64,000 nucleotides of DNA, taken from positions 27,463,398 through 27,527,397 of the forward strand of contig NC_092577.1 in NCBI RefSeq assembly GCF_037975245.1. Direction: 5' to 3'. The notes below the pieces were generated by a model. It was not told the origin of the DNA. It worked only from the letters and a program-made list of their open reading frames with translations, and made no database searches. This document shows positions 50,324 through 62,376 of this stretch, in pieces. Origin of the DNA: Apostichopus japonicus. Its lineage: Eukaryota; Echinodermata; Holothuroidea; Aspidochirotida; Stichopodidae. The translations under genes were made by a program, and so were the position numbers. Positions within the stretch are counted from its first letter, which is position 1; each line of letters begins with the position of its first letter.

Positions 50324-50490
50324 CTTTTCTCCTTTTTTCTCTTTCTTCTTTTTCTTTTCCGTCCTTCCTCTCCTTCCTCCTCTTTTCCCCCTCTTTTTTT
50401 CCCTTTTTTATTCTCTTTTTTCCCTCTCCTCTTTTTCTTACCCGGGGGGCGCGCGCCCCCAACGCCCCCCCCCCCTGGATACGCGCCTGA
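50322..50490. repeat. Pyrimidine tract ending in a MITE terminus
   Basis: About 120 bases of nearly pure C and T on the plus strand, then GGGGGGCGCGCGCCCCC and the right terminus CTGGATACGCGCCTG. All open frames here are low-complexity (Phe/Ser/Pro, or Lys/Gly/Glu on the other strand). Confidence 0.75.
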
Positions 50491-51659
50491 TAAGCAACCC
50501 GCCACAAACAGCTATTATATATTGTAACAGTGAATAGTACGTACACTCCTACCATAATCTCATAGTACCAGTCTCATCAGTCCCACATCAGGAGATAAAG
50601 AATACTCGTCTGAGATTAAGAATACTCGTCACCCTGTCTGTACCAACACAGTGATACCTGTACACGACTACAAACAAAACATTTGGAGAAGTATCTGAAT
50701 TTGTAGTAATCGTCATATAGCGACCTCACTTCACCTAAGGTCTTGAGATGATCATAATCGTTTATAAATTTGATTTGAATTTTTTTTTTATGATTTTTTT
50801 TATTTTTATGTGTATATGATCTTTTAGATTTCTACGGTAACTATATATTCGGTTTATTCAGGCTTCCTATAACTGACGCCCGTGAACAAAGATCTGCCAG
50901 TACAAACTTATTCCACGTTTTGCATTGGTTCTGCTAATTTGTATTGTCTACACAAAGGTAACGAACATTTTTGGCAGTATTTAGTATTCATAATACAAAT
51001 CATCAAGCAGTTTCATGTACATGTGCATGCCATAATTGTTTAACCGTTATAAGTCCTTAAAGTAGAGCAAAACAGGAGGGTTACCATATAGCCTGACTAA
51101 ACTAGAAGTAGTTCCCTGCATTATATCGCCTAACGTGCGTACTGGTTGAAAGGAACCCACGGTTACTTCATTTCTATCACCTGGAACACTACGAAATATC
51201 TCTCTGTACACACGTTATACTTCCAACAACATTTTATTAGAACCAGAAAACCAGCAGGCTTAGTGATAAGTTTATATATGGGATCACCTGATTGATAGAG
51301 CAACTGAGGAAAGTGCGTCCGAAATTCAAGTATCAGAACATTAGAAAAGAGTTCCAGACAGCTTGACCATTGCAAAGGTAATACACTTCTGAAGTTGATG
51401 ACAGATAATAGTCATTAGTGGAAGTGTAAACCATATCAGCCACTTTAAAGAGCAAAGGTAAAATCCTGTGACAGTTAGTGACATAGAAAAGTGATTCATC
51501 AAAGAAATGGTGCTCATGGTAAACAAAATGATGGAGAGTCGTTTTGGAGGAGGTGTTAGATCTGTCCTATCGTTGCTTCTAATTTAATTTCGGTTCTTAA
51601 AACTTAAGGTTGCCTGACCCAGTTTGTCTGCTATTATGCGTAATCAATGTTCTTTCCCC

Positions 51660-52110
51660 TGAAATATAGAACTGTGACTTACAGTAGGTTCAGAAATGGT
51701 GACCAATATGTCACCTTGTGACCTTTGACCTCAGCAGACACGAATGGGTTCTTCAACTCAATAAGTTGGACACACATACATTGAAGCATTCGACTTTGAA
51801 ATAACCTTCGACCTCCACAGAATGCAATGCGTTTCTTTATTGCAATATGGTGCAGCCACATAACAAATACGAAGTTCATCCACTTGACGGATTTTTGAGT
51901 TACCGTGTTTACAAGGTTTTCAGACTTTGACTTCAATTGACCTTTGAACTTGGCAGTAAAAACATGGCGCTCTTCTACTCTGTAAGGTGCAACCACATAC
52001 CAAATTTGAAGTTCACCCATCATTTGATGTTTGAGTTGCCGTGATTACAAGCCAGATCGTCACACACACACACACATACACGCCATCACCATCGAATATG
52101 TTCCTTTTGC
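51660..52110 (+). repeat. TGACC-rich dispersed repeat copy
   Basis: A perfect TGACCTTTGACCT at 51719-51731, several TGACCTTTGAAC-type relatives, a GTTTACAAG phrase, and an end with CACACACACACA, ACGCCATCACCATCGAATAT and GTTCCTTTTGCC. It is separated from the second copy at 52430-52560 by about 320 bases. Confidence 0.78.
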
Positions 52111-52429
52111 CACCGACAAGGACCAGACAGCCAGTTGGCTTTGTGATAATTTGCCATATAATATAATATAATATATATAAAATTAGACTAATGTAGAGCA
52201 AGTGAGTTTAATTTGTCCAAGAGACAACCAGAAATGATCAGAGATGTCCATCTCTTATTTGTAGCACTCCCTTGTAAGGCATCAACCAGTTTATTCGCTG
52301 GTAAGTATCTTACATCAGTATAGAGTTTTTATCCCAAATTTTAGTCAATATCCAGAAAGAACAGTCTTCCTATGTAAAATATAGACACGTAGATGATGTA
52401 TGAGCAAATGTACATTTTTGTACTCAATA

Positions 52430-52560
52430 AGACGGATCCACATGCCAACTTTTACTCAGTATGAAGTAAATTAAACACGAAACAGTTTGAGATACGGTGT
52501 TTACAAGCAAGTGCCACATACAAACACACACACACCATCACCATCGCATTGATTCATTAT
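52430..52560 (+). repeat. Short 3' piece of the TGACC-rich family
   Basis: It contains ACTCAATAAGACGGATCCAC, GAGATACGGTGTTTACAAGC, a CA run and CACCATCACCATCGCATTGA, the family's usual end. It stops where the LINE 3' tail begins. Confidence 0.65.
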
Positions 52561-53420
52561 AATAATAATAAATATAAATACCATATATTAAAGTGCTGTT
52601 ATCATGAAATAAAACATGCTCAAAGAGCACTGTACAAAAGAACCAATACCTGGAATATAAAATTACCAAACTTAAGAAAACCTAAAAGTAATAACAACAG
52701 CAATAAAAGTAAAAACTGATATAAGACAGGGTTATAAACCACAATCAAGAATATAAAAATATAAATATACAAAAAAAATGGGCACAGTAATGTGAATAAA
52801 ACAACGAATAAGATTAATGTCCATACTCAAGCCTTCAAAGATAAGTTTTCAAATGCTTCTTAAAAAAGTGTCAATAGATGTGATATTTCTCAAGTGATGA
52901 GGAAGAGAACGAACAATCTCCATATGTGACTTTGTTAGTACGAGGAATGACTAGAGAAATATGACTTTGGGACCGTAAGGCCCTAGCTGGAGTGTAGCGT
53001 TTCACCAAATCAGTCATATAACTCGGAGATTGATCATGAAAAATGCAAAAAACGTGCAGAATGCGCTTGTAATTTATCCGGCGATGAATTGGTAACCAAT
53101 GCAGGTCTCGGAGTACTGGAGTGATGTGTTTGTAACGACGGGTTCTGGTGATGATTCTGGCAGCCGTATTCTGGACCCTCTGTAGTTTTTTTTATTGAGG
53201 AGCATGACGTTCCATTCAGGAGAGCATTACAGTAATCAAGACGAGATGTAACCAGCGAATGGACGAGAGACTTAGTTACCTCCTCTTTAAGGGACGGACG
53301 AATGCTCCCGATGATGCGTCATTGGTTGTAACAAGAGCGACTAATTAAATTTATATGGTTTTCCATAGACAAATACGAGTCGAACAACACACCATTCATT
53401 CTGCATAGTATGTCCCTGAA
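52560..53420 (-). pseudogene. Non-LTR retrotransposon (CR1/L2-like) ORF2 3' part
   Basis: Read on the minus strand it gives SYLSMENHINLISRSCYN, an in-frame TGA, RIIGSIRPSLKEEVTKSLVH, SLVTSRLDYCNALLNGT, a frameshift, LQRVQNTAARIITRTRRYKH, DLHWLPIHRRINYKRILHV and YMTDLVKRYTPARALRSQSH. This is the usual order at the C-terminal end of LINE reverse transcriptases (LDYCN, RVQN, LHWLPI). A T-rich 3' tail ends in ATT repeats near 52560-52575. The stop and the frameshift make it a relic. Confidence 0.85.
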
Positions 53421-53467
53421 TTGGAAGATATTCCCTCTAATTGTATTTGAAACTCAACTGTATTTGA

Positions 53468-53523
53468 AACGCGCGCGTTTTAACGCGCGCGTTATATATT
53501 ATATGTATTATATATAACGCGTG
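53468..53523. repeat. Paired AACGCGCGCGTT palindromes
   Basis: AACGCGCGCGTT occurs twice, two bases apart, and is followed by an inverted TATATA stretch closing with AACGCGTG. Alternating CG of this length can adopt Z form. It lies downstream of the sulfotransferase C stop codon. Confidence 0.7.
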
Positions 53524-53838
53524 AACCTCGAAACGGTCAGTTTAGCTTTGAACGCAGAGGTAGACTTATCAAGGCAACGTTATAAACAACATAATATTTG
53601 AAAGACTTAAATATCGTTGTTCAATGTATACCCGACTATGTGCTGTAGTAAAACATAGTAAAGTCGAAAAATATTGTAAATAGTAGCAATATAGGTCTAA
53701 GCCTTAGGTAAAATCAGAAAAGCGTTAAGTACTAATCACTTTGGTCGCCGATAACTTCGTCAGCGAACTAACATCGGAATCTTTAGAGCAGTCCTGCTTT
53801 AGAGACACGTTGACAAATATAGGAAAGGTTATGTTTTA

Positions 53839-55025
53839 TTATTGATGTAACGGTAAAGTACTTGGATTGCGTGTATCACGCAGGCTGCTCAAGTCATCGA
53901 AGATGGCATAACCTAGGCTCTTCATTGCTTTATAACAGACCTTTTGTATTTTTTGAACGTAACTCCATTTCATATCATGTCTCCAAGCGTCTAGTACTGC
54001 AGAGGCGTTTCTCTTTGTGCTAAATTGACTACGAGCAAATGGTTTGTCTGTCGGTTCTGTGTTGTCTTTAATCCATTTGGCAACACTTTCAACCATAGTT
54101 AGGCCAACAAAGTCATACAACTCGTTCGCCATTTTGAGTGGTGAGGATGCAATTTCTTCAAAACGCACCATTTTATATTTACCTTTTAACCAAGTGGGCG
54201 TGTTTTTCCAGAATTTCACATTTTGCTGTAAGGTATGACATAAATCAACTTCATCGTTTTGGTCGGTACCTTTCCTTCGAATCAAATTCATATTCGGCTT
54301 TGTTCTCGATCGTGATCTTTCTGTAGGTCTTGGGTCACGCACCAGATGGATTATTCGAAAAGTTCTGTCAGTAACCGATGGAAGAGATCGAATTTGTTCT
54401 ATGTCATGTACCCGAATTACCTTGAGAACCACAAACTTATATTCTTTACATATACGCTCTTGCTGTGTGATAGTTGCCTTGGTGTTATATGTGTGACATG
54501 CATTTCTCTGCATGAGCTTAGCATTATGTATGCAAAACGGATTATCCTTGAATAAAATATTTTCCGGGTAATCAGTATGGAAGTCACATTGTAAGCATCC
54601 ATTCAGAATAACAGTACTGGTATTTAAGAAAGAACTGTTGAGAACCTTTGACTTCATAGCTGCTCTATCAAGAGCGATGAGCGGTTCGTAAAGAAAAAAT
54701 ACATCTGGGTGCTGGTTGAAGATTTCACCAACAAAACTAGAACCGGACCGTTTGGCAGTCAGAATAATCACAGCGGTGGGCTTAGTTGGTGTTAGTGTTT
54801 CGCTGACCGCGGGACTGACAAGTTTCACTGGTTTCTTATCGGGAATGAAGGGTAACTTGGTGCTAGGAGAGATAACTGTTGTTGTATTCGATAATAACAC
54901 GGGGGTAGGGGTAGTCAACGGAGTTCTTGAGAAGTTTATCTTTGGTGTCAAACCTGATGGTGTCATTGAAAATCGCTGAATGCCTCCCGGCATTGGGATT
55001 GCTCCGGAGTTCAATGTGATGAAAT
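53839..55025 (-). CDS. Carbohydrate sulfotransferase C, catalytic 3' exon
   Basis: This exon encodes 394 codons and a TAA stop at 53839-53841. In the predicted 427-residue protein a Thr/Pro-rich stem (about 50-115) precedes the 5'-phosphosulfate loop VIILTAKRSGSSFVGEIF (about 118-135). The 3'-phosphate motif FRIIHLVRDPRPTERSR is at about 255-271, and the C-terminal WRHDMKWSYVQKIQKVC and KSLGY match A and B. It shares LIRRKG, DEVDLC and the HPDVFFLYEPL segment with its paralogs but is more divergent between the motifs. The exon begins after TCATTGCAG (AG at 55026-55027) in phase 1. The open frame's first in-frame candidate, TTG at 55014, is not a start. AATAAA overlaps the stop codon, so the 3' UTR may be very short or another signal may be used. 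Confidence 0.91.
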
Positions 55026-55345
55026 CTGCAATGACAGCACATATTCAAGGTAAATATTTTTTCTATCCAATAAGTAACGTTACGATTATCCCATAAGCGA
55101 CCACAGCAGGGGTGTTTTAGTTGCACCACGCCCCTTCCCGCTCTATGGAGGTGGTGTTGTGACCAAAAGTTAAGTATGCCGATGGCTAGTACTGCATGCT
55201 CAATGAACATAATGCTTTGCTGATGGCAATATGGGGGGCGATCTTTCTTTTCTTTATTTGTCAATGAAGAATGAAGCAAGTTATAGCTGCCGGTAGCGTA
55301 TGTCATGAAGTACAAATTTGGCGTGCGAATTGCACTTACTACAAC

Positions 55346-55371
55346 CATGGAGGTAAAAACAGACCTCCATG
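55346..55371. repeat. Short hairpin CATGGAGGT / ACCTCCATG, second copy
   Basis: The same nine-base arms as at 40370-40393 around AAAAACAG. It lies in the sulfotransferase C intron. Confidence 0.75.
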
Positions 55372-56566
55372 CTACAACCGGAACTTAAACAGTACATCAC
55401 ACATGCCCGTATAAACTTGCTTCTTTTCAAGTTATGCGCTGGCGTCCTGTGGGAGGGGTCAGTTAATGGGAGGGAGGTCCCATAGGGCCCTACCCTTTGA
55501 ATATTTGTTTAATGCGATCTGTTGCGACTTCCAAAGAACATTTATTTCCCCGAAATTGTAAAATACCGTCAGTAAACCTACAAGCGTTTATTTAACTTTG
55601 TTGAAAATGATCAAATATAGAGATCAAATTTACGCATCGGCATTAATTACAATACAAACATTATTACCTACATCATGCGGGGCGGGAGGGTAGGCTTTCT
55701 ATTGTCAACAGTACTATACCAGATCATGCTAGACAATTGGTAGGTTGAGGTTGATGTTATGTTGAGGCACGTTAGTACACTGAGCCTACAGGTAAGTACC
55801 TTGCTCATTAATTTCCGAACCAGGTATACGCTAAGTTTTGCGAATTTTGAAGCAGCGGACATTATAATTCTTAACTCTCTGACTGACATAGTGCTTAGTG
55901 ACATAGATTGAAATGAATGTTTTTAATATGGAATTTAATATTGAATTGAATATATTTCAACCTTCTATATTAGATCATGTTTTATATGATTTAAACTGTT
56001 CTACCTAATGCGCAAATTGTCATGTGACGTCCATACTATGAGTGGGCTTTCAGACTCTTCCTAGGTTACAACTACAGGAAATGTCTAATTGCGTCTGCAT
56101 TGTTTGTGATATCATTATAGCATATTAGCATCAACATCTTCATATATCTTGTTTAATCTCTTTAATTTCTCCTTGAAAAGTGATGTAATCGGAATATTTT
56201 TCATTCAAATCAAAGTTCCGGAAATGTCCAAAAGTTGTGCTTGAAACACATTTTTAGCATTTCTAGCAATTATTCGTGTCACTGCGCATGTCTCTTGTGA
56301 TGTGATTTTTGAAACAATCACCTTCTGCCATCACAACGTTCCAATATAACGACACCGCAACCAAGCTCAATAACATATGACCCAATGGCCTATCTTTGAA
56401 TGAGTAGCTGAACTGTTCGGACAATGCAAATGCTGACATGCATCGTAGAGGAAGTACTCGGAAATGTAATACAGGGTTACAACAGTTTATGTGTATAGTA
56501 ATATATACATACTAATAGTTAGGTTATCATAGTCAGAACGGAAGTGTTATGTACAGGAGTACTTAC

Positions 56567-56663
56567 TGTCTACGCCGCTGAAGTAGTAAGAACACAATGA
56601 TACAAAGAGAACGCCGATGAAACAAAGCAGGCGATAACTCCAGGGAGAGGCGTGATTTGCCAT
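56567..56663 (-). CDS. Carbohydrate sulfotransferase C, predicted signal-anchor exon
   Basis: ATG at 56663-56661, then MANHASPWSYR, then the hydrophobic LLCFIGVLFVSLC and SYYFSGVD, ending at a strong donor A|GTAAGT (GT at 56565-56566). The leftover A joins AT of the next exon to give Asn, and the frame continues across a 1541-base intron. This is a textbook type II Golgi signal anchor with a short cytoplasmic head. A pyrimidine-rich acceptor CCTCTTGCAG (AG at 56681-56682) lies 17 bases upstream of the ATG, so at least one earlier exon exists. Those 17 bases are open in frame, with two bases left over at the acceptor, as in paralogs A and B. Confidence 0.78.
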
Positions 56664-57211
56664 GTCTTTTCCACGGTAGACTGCAAGAGGAAATATTATC
56701 AATGTTCATGATTGTCTATGAAACGGCACACACACAGAAATACATGAAATTCATGAATGTCAGTATACCTATGAATTACAATAGTAATTAATGAAGCTGA
56801 CTACAAAACATACATATAAATCATAAAAGAATCACGGACTCTCATTAATAAATGAGAAACCACAGAGGATATTTAATTCTTTGCCATAAAGTTTAGTTTC
56901 CACTAAATTACCTGATTAAAAGGCGCATGGGAGTCACGAAATACCGAAATCAATATATATATATTTTTTTAAGTTTCTTATTGGAAGTTAAACACATGTT
57001 GCCAATGTCAAGCTTTCAATTGTTGCAAGTGTACATTATTACTTTATTAAATTGATAACATTGTGTTTCGATCATCGTGAGTCATGTGTTGGATTCTACT
57101 CTAGGTATGAGAGAACTGTTAATTCAAATCTGACCACTACTTTCCAAGGCGTCCGGTGAACAGTTTGCGTACAAAATGTACCCATCGCTCCGCATGTGCA
57201 GTACATGTACC

Positions 57212-57360
57212 CAGGGGCGTCATTCTTAATGGAAAAATGGGGGGGGGGGGACATAAATGACTGAACATGGAGTAACTCGAAGGAGTGTGCTTGTAGCGCA
57301 CACCGCAAGCGCCTTGGCGCAAATCCTTTCTCGACTGGGGCAGAGGAGGGGGGGGGGGAT
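57212..57360. mobile_element. CAGGGGCGTCATTC-ended MITE, left part
   Basis: CAGGGGCGTCATTCTTAATG followed by a 13-base G run, as in the minus-strand terminus at 20911. A second G run lies at 57348-57358. The right terminus was not recognised. Confidence 0.5.
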
Positions 57361-57389
57361 TGTCATCTAGAAATCTTCGAGTTTGCTTC

Positions 57390-58520
57390 TGTTTGGTCCT
57401 GAATTTGACATGTCAGTCATAAATATATTTTAACAACCAGAATGCAGAAATGCATAGTGGTTTCGCTGATATAACATTCAGCTATTTTCTGCATGAATCT
57501 GACGTAATGTATAGTGAGGGTGTACAACATACTTGACATTAGTAATACAGTGAAAGCAGTGTGATGTGACAAACAATAGATTCACAATGACACAGGCTGT
57601 CCTGAAATGACCATTGACCTCAACAACAAGCTTCTTGTACTTAATGTGATAGATACATCAAGATACTAAATATGACATCAGTCCTTTTTGAAATATTGTG
57701 TAAACCATGGTTCCACAATCTGACCCCTGGTGAACTCAAACGACCATTGATCTCCGCCCACAACATTAAGGCTTCTTGTACTCAATGTGGTACAATTACA
57801 TACCAAATATGCGATCTGTCCAAGCTTCCCTTACGATATTAGGTTTAGGAAGATGTGTTAGTGTGGAGAAACAGGTAAGAAGGTAGTGAAGTAAATGTTT
57901 GGCATTTGCTGACTTCAAATGACCTTTGACCTCCACCAAAAGCAATAATAGGCTCCTTAAATTTAATATAGTACATCTACAAAGCAAATATGAGATCTGT
58001 CCTTTCTTGCAACATCATGTTTACAAGGTTGTCACAATTTGACCCCTGGTGACCCCAAATGACCTTTGACCTCCACAGAAAACGATAGGCTTCCTGTACT
58101 CAATGTGGTACTTCTACACATTAAATATGAGGTTTTCAAAATTTGACCTCTGGTGACCCCAAAAGACCTTTGACCTCCACCAAAAACAATAGGCTTGTTG
58201 TACTCAATGGGGTACGTCTAAACACTAATATGAGGTCTGCCCATGCTTCCCTTCTTGAGATATCGGGTTTACAATGTTTTCACAATTTGACCCCTGGTGA
58301 CCCCAAATGACATTGACCTCCACAGAAAATTGTAGGGTCCTTGTACTCAATGTGGTACATCTACACACCAAATATGACGTTGGTCCAACTTTCACTTCTT
58401 GAGATATCGTGTTTACAAGCTGGGCGTCACAAACGCACATACACACGCATACACAAGCACGCATACACATACGCCATCATGAATGCATAGGTTACGACAT
58501 TCATCGAAACCAAAAAATCG
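57390..58520 (+). repeat. TGACC-rich dispersed repeat, tandemly reiterated copy
   Basis: At least five reiterations of a 100-170-base block with TTGACCCCTGGTGACCCCAA, ATGACCTTTGACCTCCAC, ACTCAATGTGGTAC and GAGATATCGTGTTTACAAG. Perfect TGACCTTTGACCT at 57920-57932 and 58060-58072. It ends in a CA/GCATACA run, GCCATCATGAATGCATAGGT and ATTCATCGAAACCAAAAAA. Confidence 0.85.
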
Positions 58521-58720
58521 CATGTTACAAGTGATTAGACTAAAACCTATCAATTTAACATCCGGATGTGACGTACGGCCTTTATCAGGATAAATAAAAT
58601 TTAAAACGGAAACATTCTTTCACTTGGCACATAAGATTAAAAATCATCTTGTTTATACAGATTTCTACACCATGCACACACTTGGTATCATAAGTACATT
58701 TAAACTACACTATTGCACTG

Positions 58721-58801
58721 GTTATCTCAGCTGCCGACCGAGATAAATGGAGACGCTCTGTTGAGGCCTTATTTGCCTCTAGGCAAGAAGAAAACAGATG
58801 A
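58721..58801 (+). pseudogene. C-terminal scrap of a non-LTR retrotransposon ORF2
   Basis: A 26-codon frame, VISAADRDKWRRSVEALFAS then RQEENR and TGA. The D-R-x-x-W-R pattern close to the stop is common at the end of LINE ORF2 proteins. Too short for a secure call. Confidence 0.4.
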
Positions 58802-59199
58802 GATGAGATTGGTTATCTGGGCACATTTCGGAAACATGACCTATAAAATGAAGATACGTCGGAACCGTAGCCCGGGTACATCCTTGGGGGCCGTTGAGGA
58901 ACACTGAGAAACATTTTTATCGTCCAAATGTTACATAGTGCTGTTGTTGATTTGCTTATATACAAGGGCCATTTTTAAGGTTAAATTTCATACTGCACAG
59001 AAACATAGCTTCCATTGGGCAATTACGTTGCACCATGTATCTGCCTAAGTGCCTAACATGCGGTCACAGAAAGTATTGATGCTGTAGATCTGTACTATGT
59101 ACTGTATTAATGGTTAGTTACTTGGCCACGCCCAGAAACCCAATCAGTTTTACAAGCCAGATTTCAAACCAGATTTGAGGAAAGTGGATCAGCTAGATG

Positions 59200-59770
59200 G
59201 TATCTGCTAGATTTTGACCACATCTTTGTAAATGTTTCTGGTGCAGTATTTGATATCGTTCAGATGACCTGAGATGACCTTTGACCATATTAAAGAAAAA
59301 AATCACTTTTGTGGCCCATTAACTGATGATCCCATGGCCGAATAATGTCACAATAACACAAAAACTGGCAGAGGATTATGCTTTGATATGAATTTCACGT
59401 TTTGACAACATGTGACCTCACTTGACCTTTGACATCAAAAGTAAGAACATGTGTTATGACCAATCACTAACTGTACACTGTGACCAAGTTTGATCACCCT
59501 ATAGGAGGAGTATAGGCTTTTTGCATGATTTCACTATTTGACCTATCTTTGACCACAAATGACCTTTGACATACTTTTTGCTAGCATGAGTATCAACCTG
59601 TTGATATGCATCATTACCTCACCAAGTTTGACAAGAAACGAGCACACTGCATGCGCACGGTGGCCTTCCAACAATTGTTGACAGACATACAGACGCATTG
59701 CGATGATTAAAGCTAAACAAGTTGAGCTAAAAAAGCAAACATTGGGGTTTAACAGAACTGGGAAAGGAAA
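59200..59770 (+). repeat. TGACC-rich family, divergent copy
   Basis: TGACCTTTGACCA at 59275, TTGACCTTTGACATC at 59422 and TGACCTTTGACATAC at about 59560. It ends TTGACAGACATACAGACGCA and ATGATTAAAGCTAAACAAG before GAGCTAAAAAAGC, a terminal AGCT-type inverted pair different from the other copies. Confidence 0.7.
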
Positions 59771-60114
59771 AACTAATACAATAAAACAAAATATAAATAA
59801 TTAGGCAGAACTTGATGAAAACTATTTTCGAAGATGTCTTTAATAAGATGAAATTGATTGGCTATTCGTAATGTTTGCACTTATTTAGAGTAACTAGAGG
59901 GCGACACCACAACATCTAACCTGAGAATGATATACATATAGGTCCTGGGCATATAGGTGATTGTAACATATGATATGAACGAGTGTATGAATGAAATATA
60001 TTGTTATAATGAGAACAATTTCTGAAAAGTATCCGGGAGTAACCCGTTAACCGACACGTTTTCTTGAATAGCCCCAGTTGAAATGATCAACTAATTTATT
60101 TCTACGCGCCAACA

Positions 60115-61020
60115 CCGACAATATTCGTTAGTCCTTATGTGGATACTCTCATATCGCCACATAAGGACTAAAGCAGTTCGTTGGTCCTTATATGGATACT
60201 CTCATATCGCCACATAAGGACTAAAGCAGTTCGTTGGTCCTTATGTGGATACTCTCATATCGCCACATAAGGACTAACGCAGTTCGTTGGTTAGTATGTG
60301 GATACTCTCATATCGCCACATAAGGACTAACGCAGTTCGTTGGTCATTAGTGGATACTCTCATATCGCCACATAAGGACTAACGCAGTTCGTTGGTCATT
60401 ATGTGGATACTCTCATATCGCCACATAAGGACTAAAGCAGTTCGTTGGTCATTATGTGGAGACTCTCATATCGCCACATAAGGACTAACGCAGTTCGTTG
60501 GTCCTTATGTGGATACTCTCATATCGCCACATAAGGACTAACGCAGTTCGTTGGTTAGTATGTGGATACTCTCATATCGCCACATAAGGACTAACGCAGT
60601 TCGTTGGTCATTAGTGGATACTCTCATATCGCCACATAAGGACTAACGCAGTTCGTTGGTCATTATGTGGATACTCTCATATCGCCACATAAGGACTAAC
60701 GCAGTTCGTTGGTCATTATGTGGAGACTCTCATATCGCCACATAAGGACTAACGCAGTTCGTTGGTCCTTATGTGGATACTCTCATATCGCCACATAAGG
60801 ACTAACGCAGTTTGTTGGTCCTTATGTGGATACTCTCATATCGCCAAATAAGGACTAAAGCAGTTCGTTGGTCCTTATGTGGATACGTTCATATCACCAC
60901 ATAAGGACTAACGCAGTTCGTTGGTCCTTATGTGGATACTCGAATCGTCACATAAGGACTAACGATCTGCGTTAGTCCTTATGTGGCGACATGCGAGATC
61001 CCCACATATAAGGACTTGTG
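60115..61020. repeat. 53-bp hairpin satellite with a 264-bp higher-order repeat
   Basis: About seventeen units. Each holds the inverted pair GTCCTTATGTGG and CCACATAAGGAC around ATACTCTCATATCG and a linker AACGCAGTTCGTTG. The left arm varies from unit to unit (GTCCTTATGTGG, GTTAGTATGTGG, GTCATTAGTGG, GTCATTATGTGG, GTCATTATGTGGAGA), and this series of five recurs in the same order 264 bases later. The right arm hardly varies. Worn copies with longer spacing continue to about 61180. Confidence 0.95.
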
Positions 61021-61698
61021 AATATTGTCGGTATTGGCGGTCGTTATGTGGCAGTGTTAGGATTTTAGTAAAATGTTCTTGGTCATTATGTGGAGGTGGT
61101 ATTAGTGCCACATAAGGACTTAAATTGTTCTTGGTCATTATGTGGCGATAACTTTGTATTCACATAAATGACTAAGGTTTACATAATCTGTTTGTGCATA
61201 TTTGTCGGTTTTGGCGTTCCATAAATTTGCGCGTATACACGTGGGTATTCGTTTGACTTCGCTATTGGTTTCGTGGAACTGCTTGACGGAATTCCCAAGA
61301 TGGCTACCGACCTTTTTCGTAGCACAGTTAAAGAACCAGAAGAGCAGGATAAAATCAAATTAATTTCAACCATTGTAAAAGATATAACAGTACAAACAAC
61401 TGCGTGACTCCCTACCGTAGTAATGATACAAGGAATTGTCAATAAAGTATACAGATACAGAATGGTAAAGGAAATTCACCGGAAAAGCTACTGAAACTGA
61501 ATCACGTAGTGGTATATATACATAATGTACACATATATAAACATAATTGGACAACCAAGTATCTTGCATAAACACCTAACAAACCTAAATAATATAACTT
61601 TCAATGGCTATAGTACGAACGTAAAACGGATCTTACTGCAAATAGTCACCTATAAAGTGAGTTAAAAATAGTTCTTAAAGTTACAATTGACTGAAGAG

Positions 61699-61784
61699 GA
61701 ATAGAATAAGACTTTCAATGACCTCCGGAGTTCGATGGCATATGTCACCGAACTCCGGAGTTCATTAAAAGTATATTTCTATTC
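61699..61784. repeat. Imperfect hairpin with 36-base arms and a 14-base loop
   Basis: The left arm contains ACTTTCAATGACCTCCGGAG then TTCG; the right arm read on the minus strand contains ACTTTTAATGAACTCCGGAG then TTCG. The pairing extends outward through GAATAGAA. The inner 24 bases have two mismatches and the full 36 about five. It is either a miniature foldback element or an RNA hairpin; nothing here proves transcription. Confidence 0.75.
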
Positions 61785-62316
61785 ATGCCTGGTAACAGGC
61801 CGCCCAACATACCTGATATCCTGTTGAGGAGGGGTAAGCCGGATTACTGGTTTTGTATATAGTCAGAGCACTATCTAGCACTGTACCCGTGTATACAGTA
61901 GTTCTACCAAAGAAATCGGAGAAGGAAGTTGGCAGGATATTTTGAGTAGCCTGGTACATATACACATCAACTTGATCTCTGTATATCAATTTGTTTCATT
62001 GTGAGTGACTAGTCGCATTGTGTGTGCTTCTTTGCAATCATTCTTGCATGCAATTAAAACCCACACAATACCTTCACCTCTCTATCACTGAGCAATAACC
62101 CTTTTGACATGTTTATTGTATATAGGATATTTGTATTTATATATCTTTTGGTATTTTTATACTTTTTCATTCTATTCTTACTCTTTAAATTTTCAATTTG
62201 ATTGGGTAATGCAGACCTTCGGGTTACAGGAATTTAGTTTCCTTTTGCTTGTCCTGATCCTCGTTCTGTTTGTACTTGCTTTTGTTGTTGTATATTTGAT
62301 GTTATTGGATCAGATA

Positions 62317-62337
62317 TATAATGAAATGAAATGAAAT
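62317..62337 (+). repeat. ATGAA pentamer tail
   Basis: Three or four copies of AATGA/ATGAA after an AT-rich run starting near 62280. Pentamer tails of this kind mark the 3' ends of CR1-like LINEs, but no coding remnant precedes it. Confidence 0.35.
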
Positions 62338-62376
62338 TTTCTCTATCACGATCTGAGCTGTCAATAACCCCGCACG

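Noticed and set aside
53839-54979. Plus-strand open frames opposite the sulfotransferase C exon (also at 5518-5805 and 23282-23506)
   Set aside because: Antisense shadows of conserved coding exons, with no features of their own.
60115-61020. CRISPR-like array of regularly spaced palindromic repeats
   Set aside because: There are no unique spacers; the whole unit repeats, variation is cyclic, and the setting is eukaryotic.
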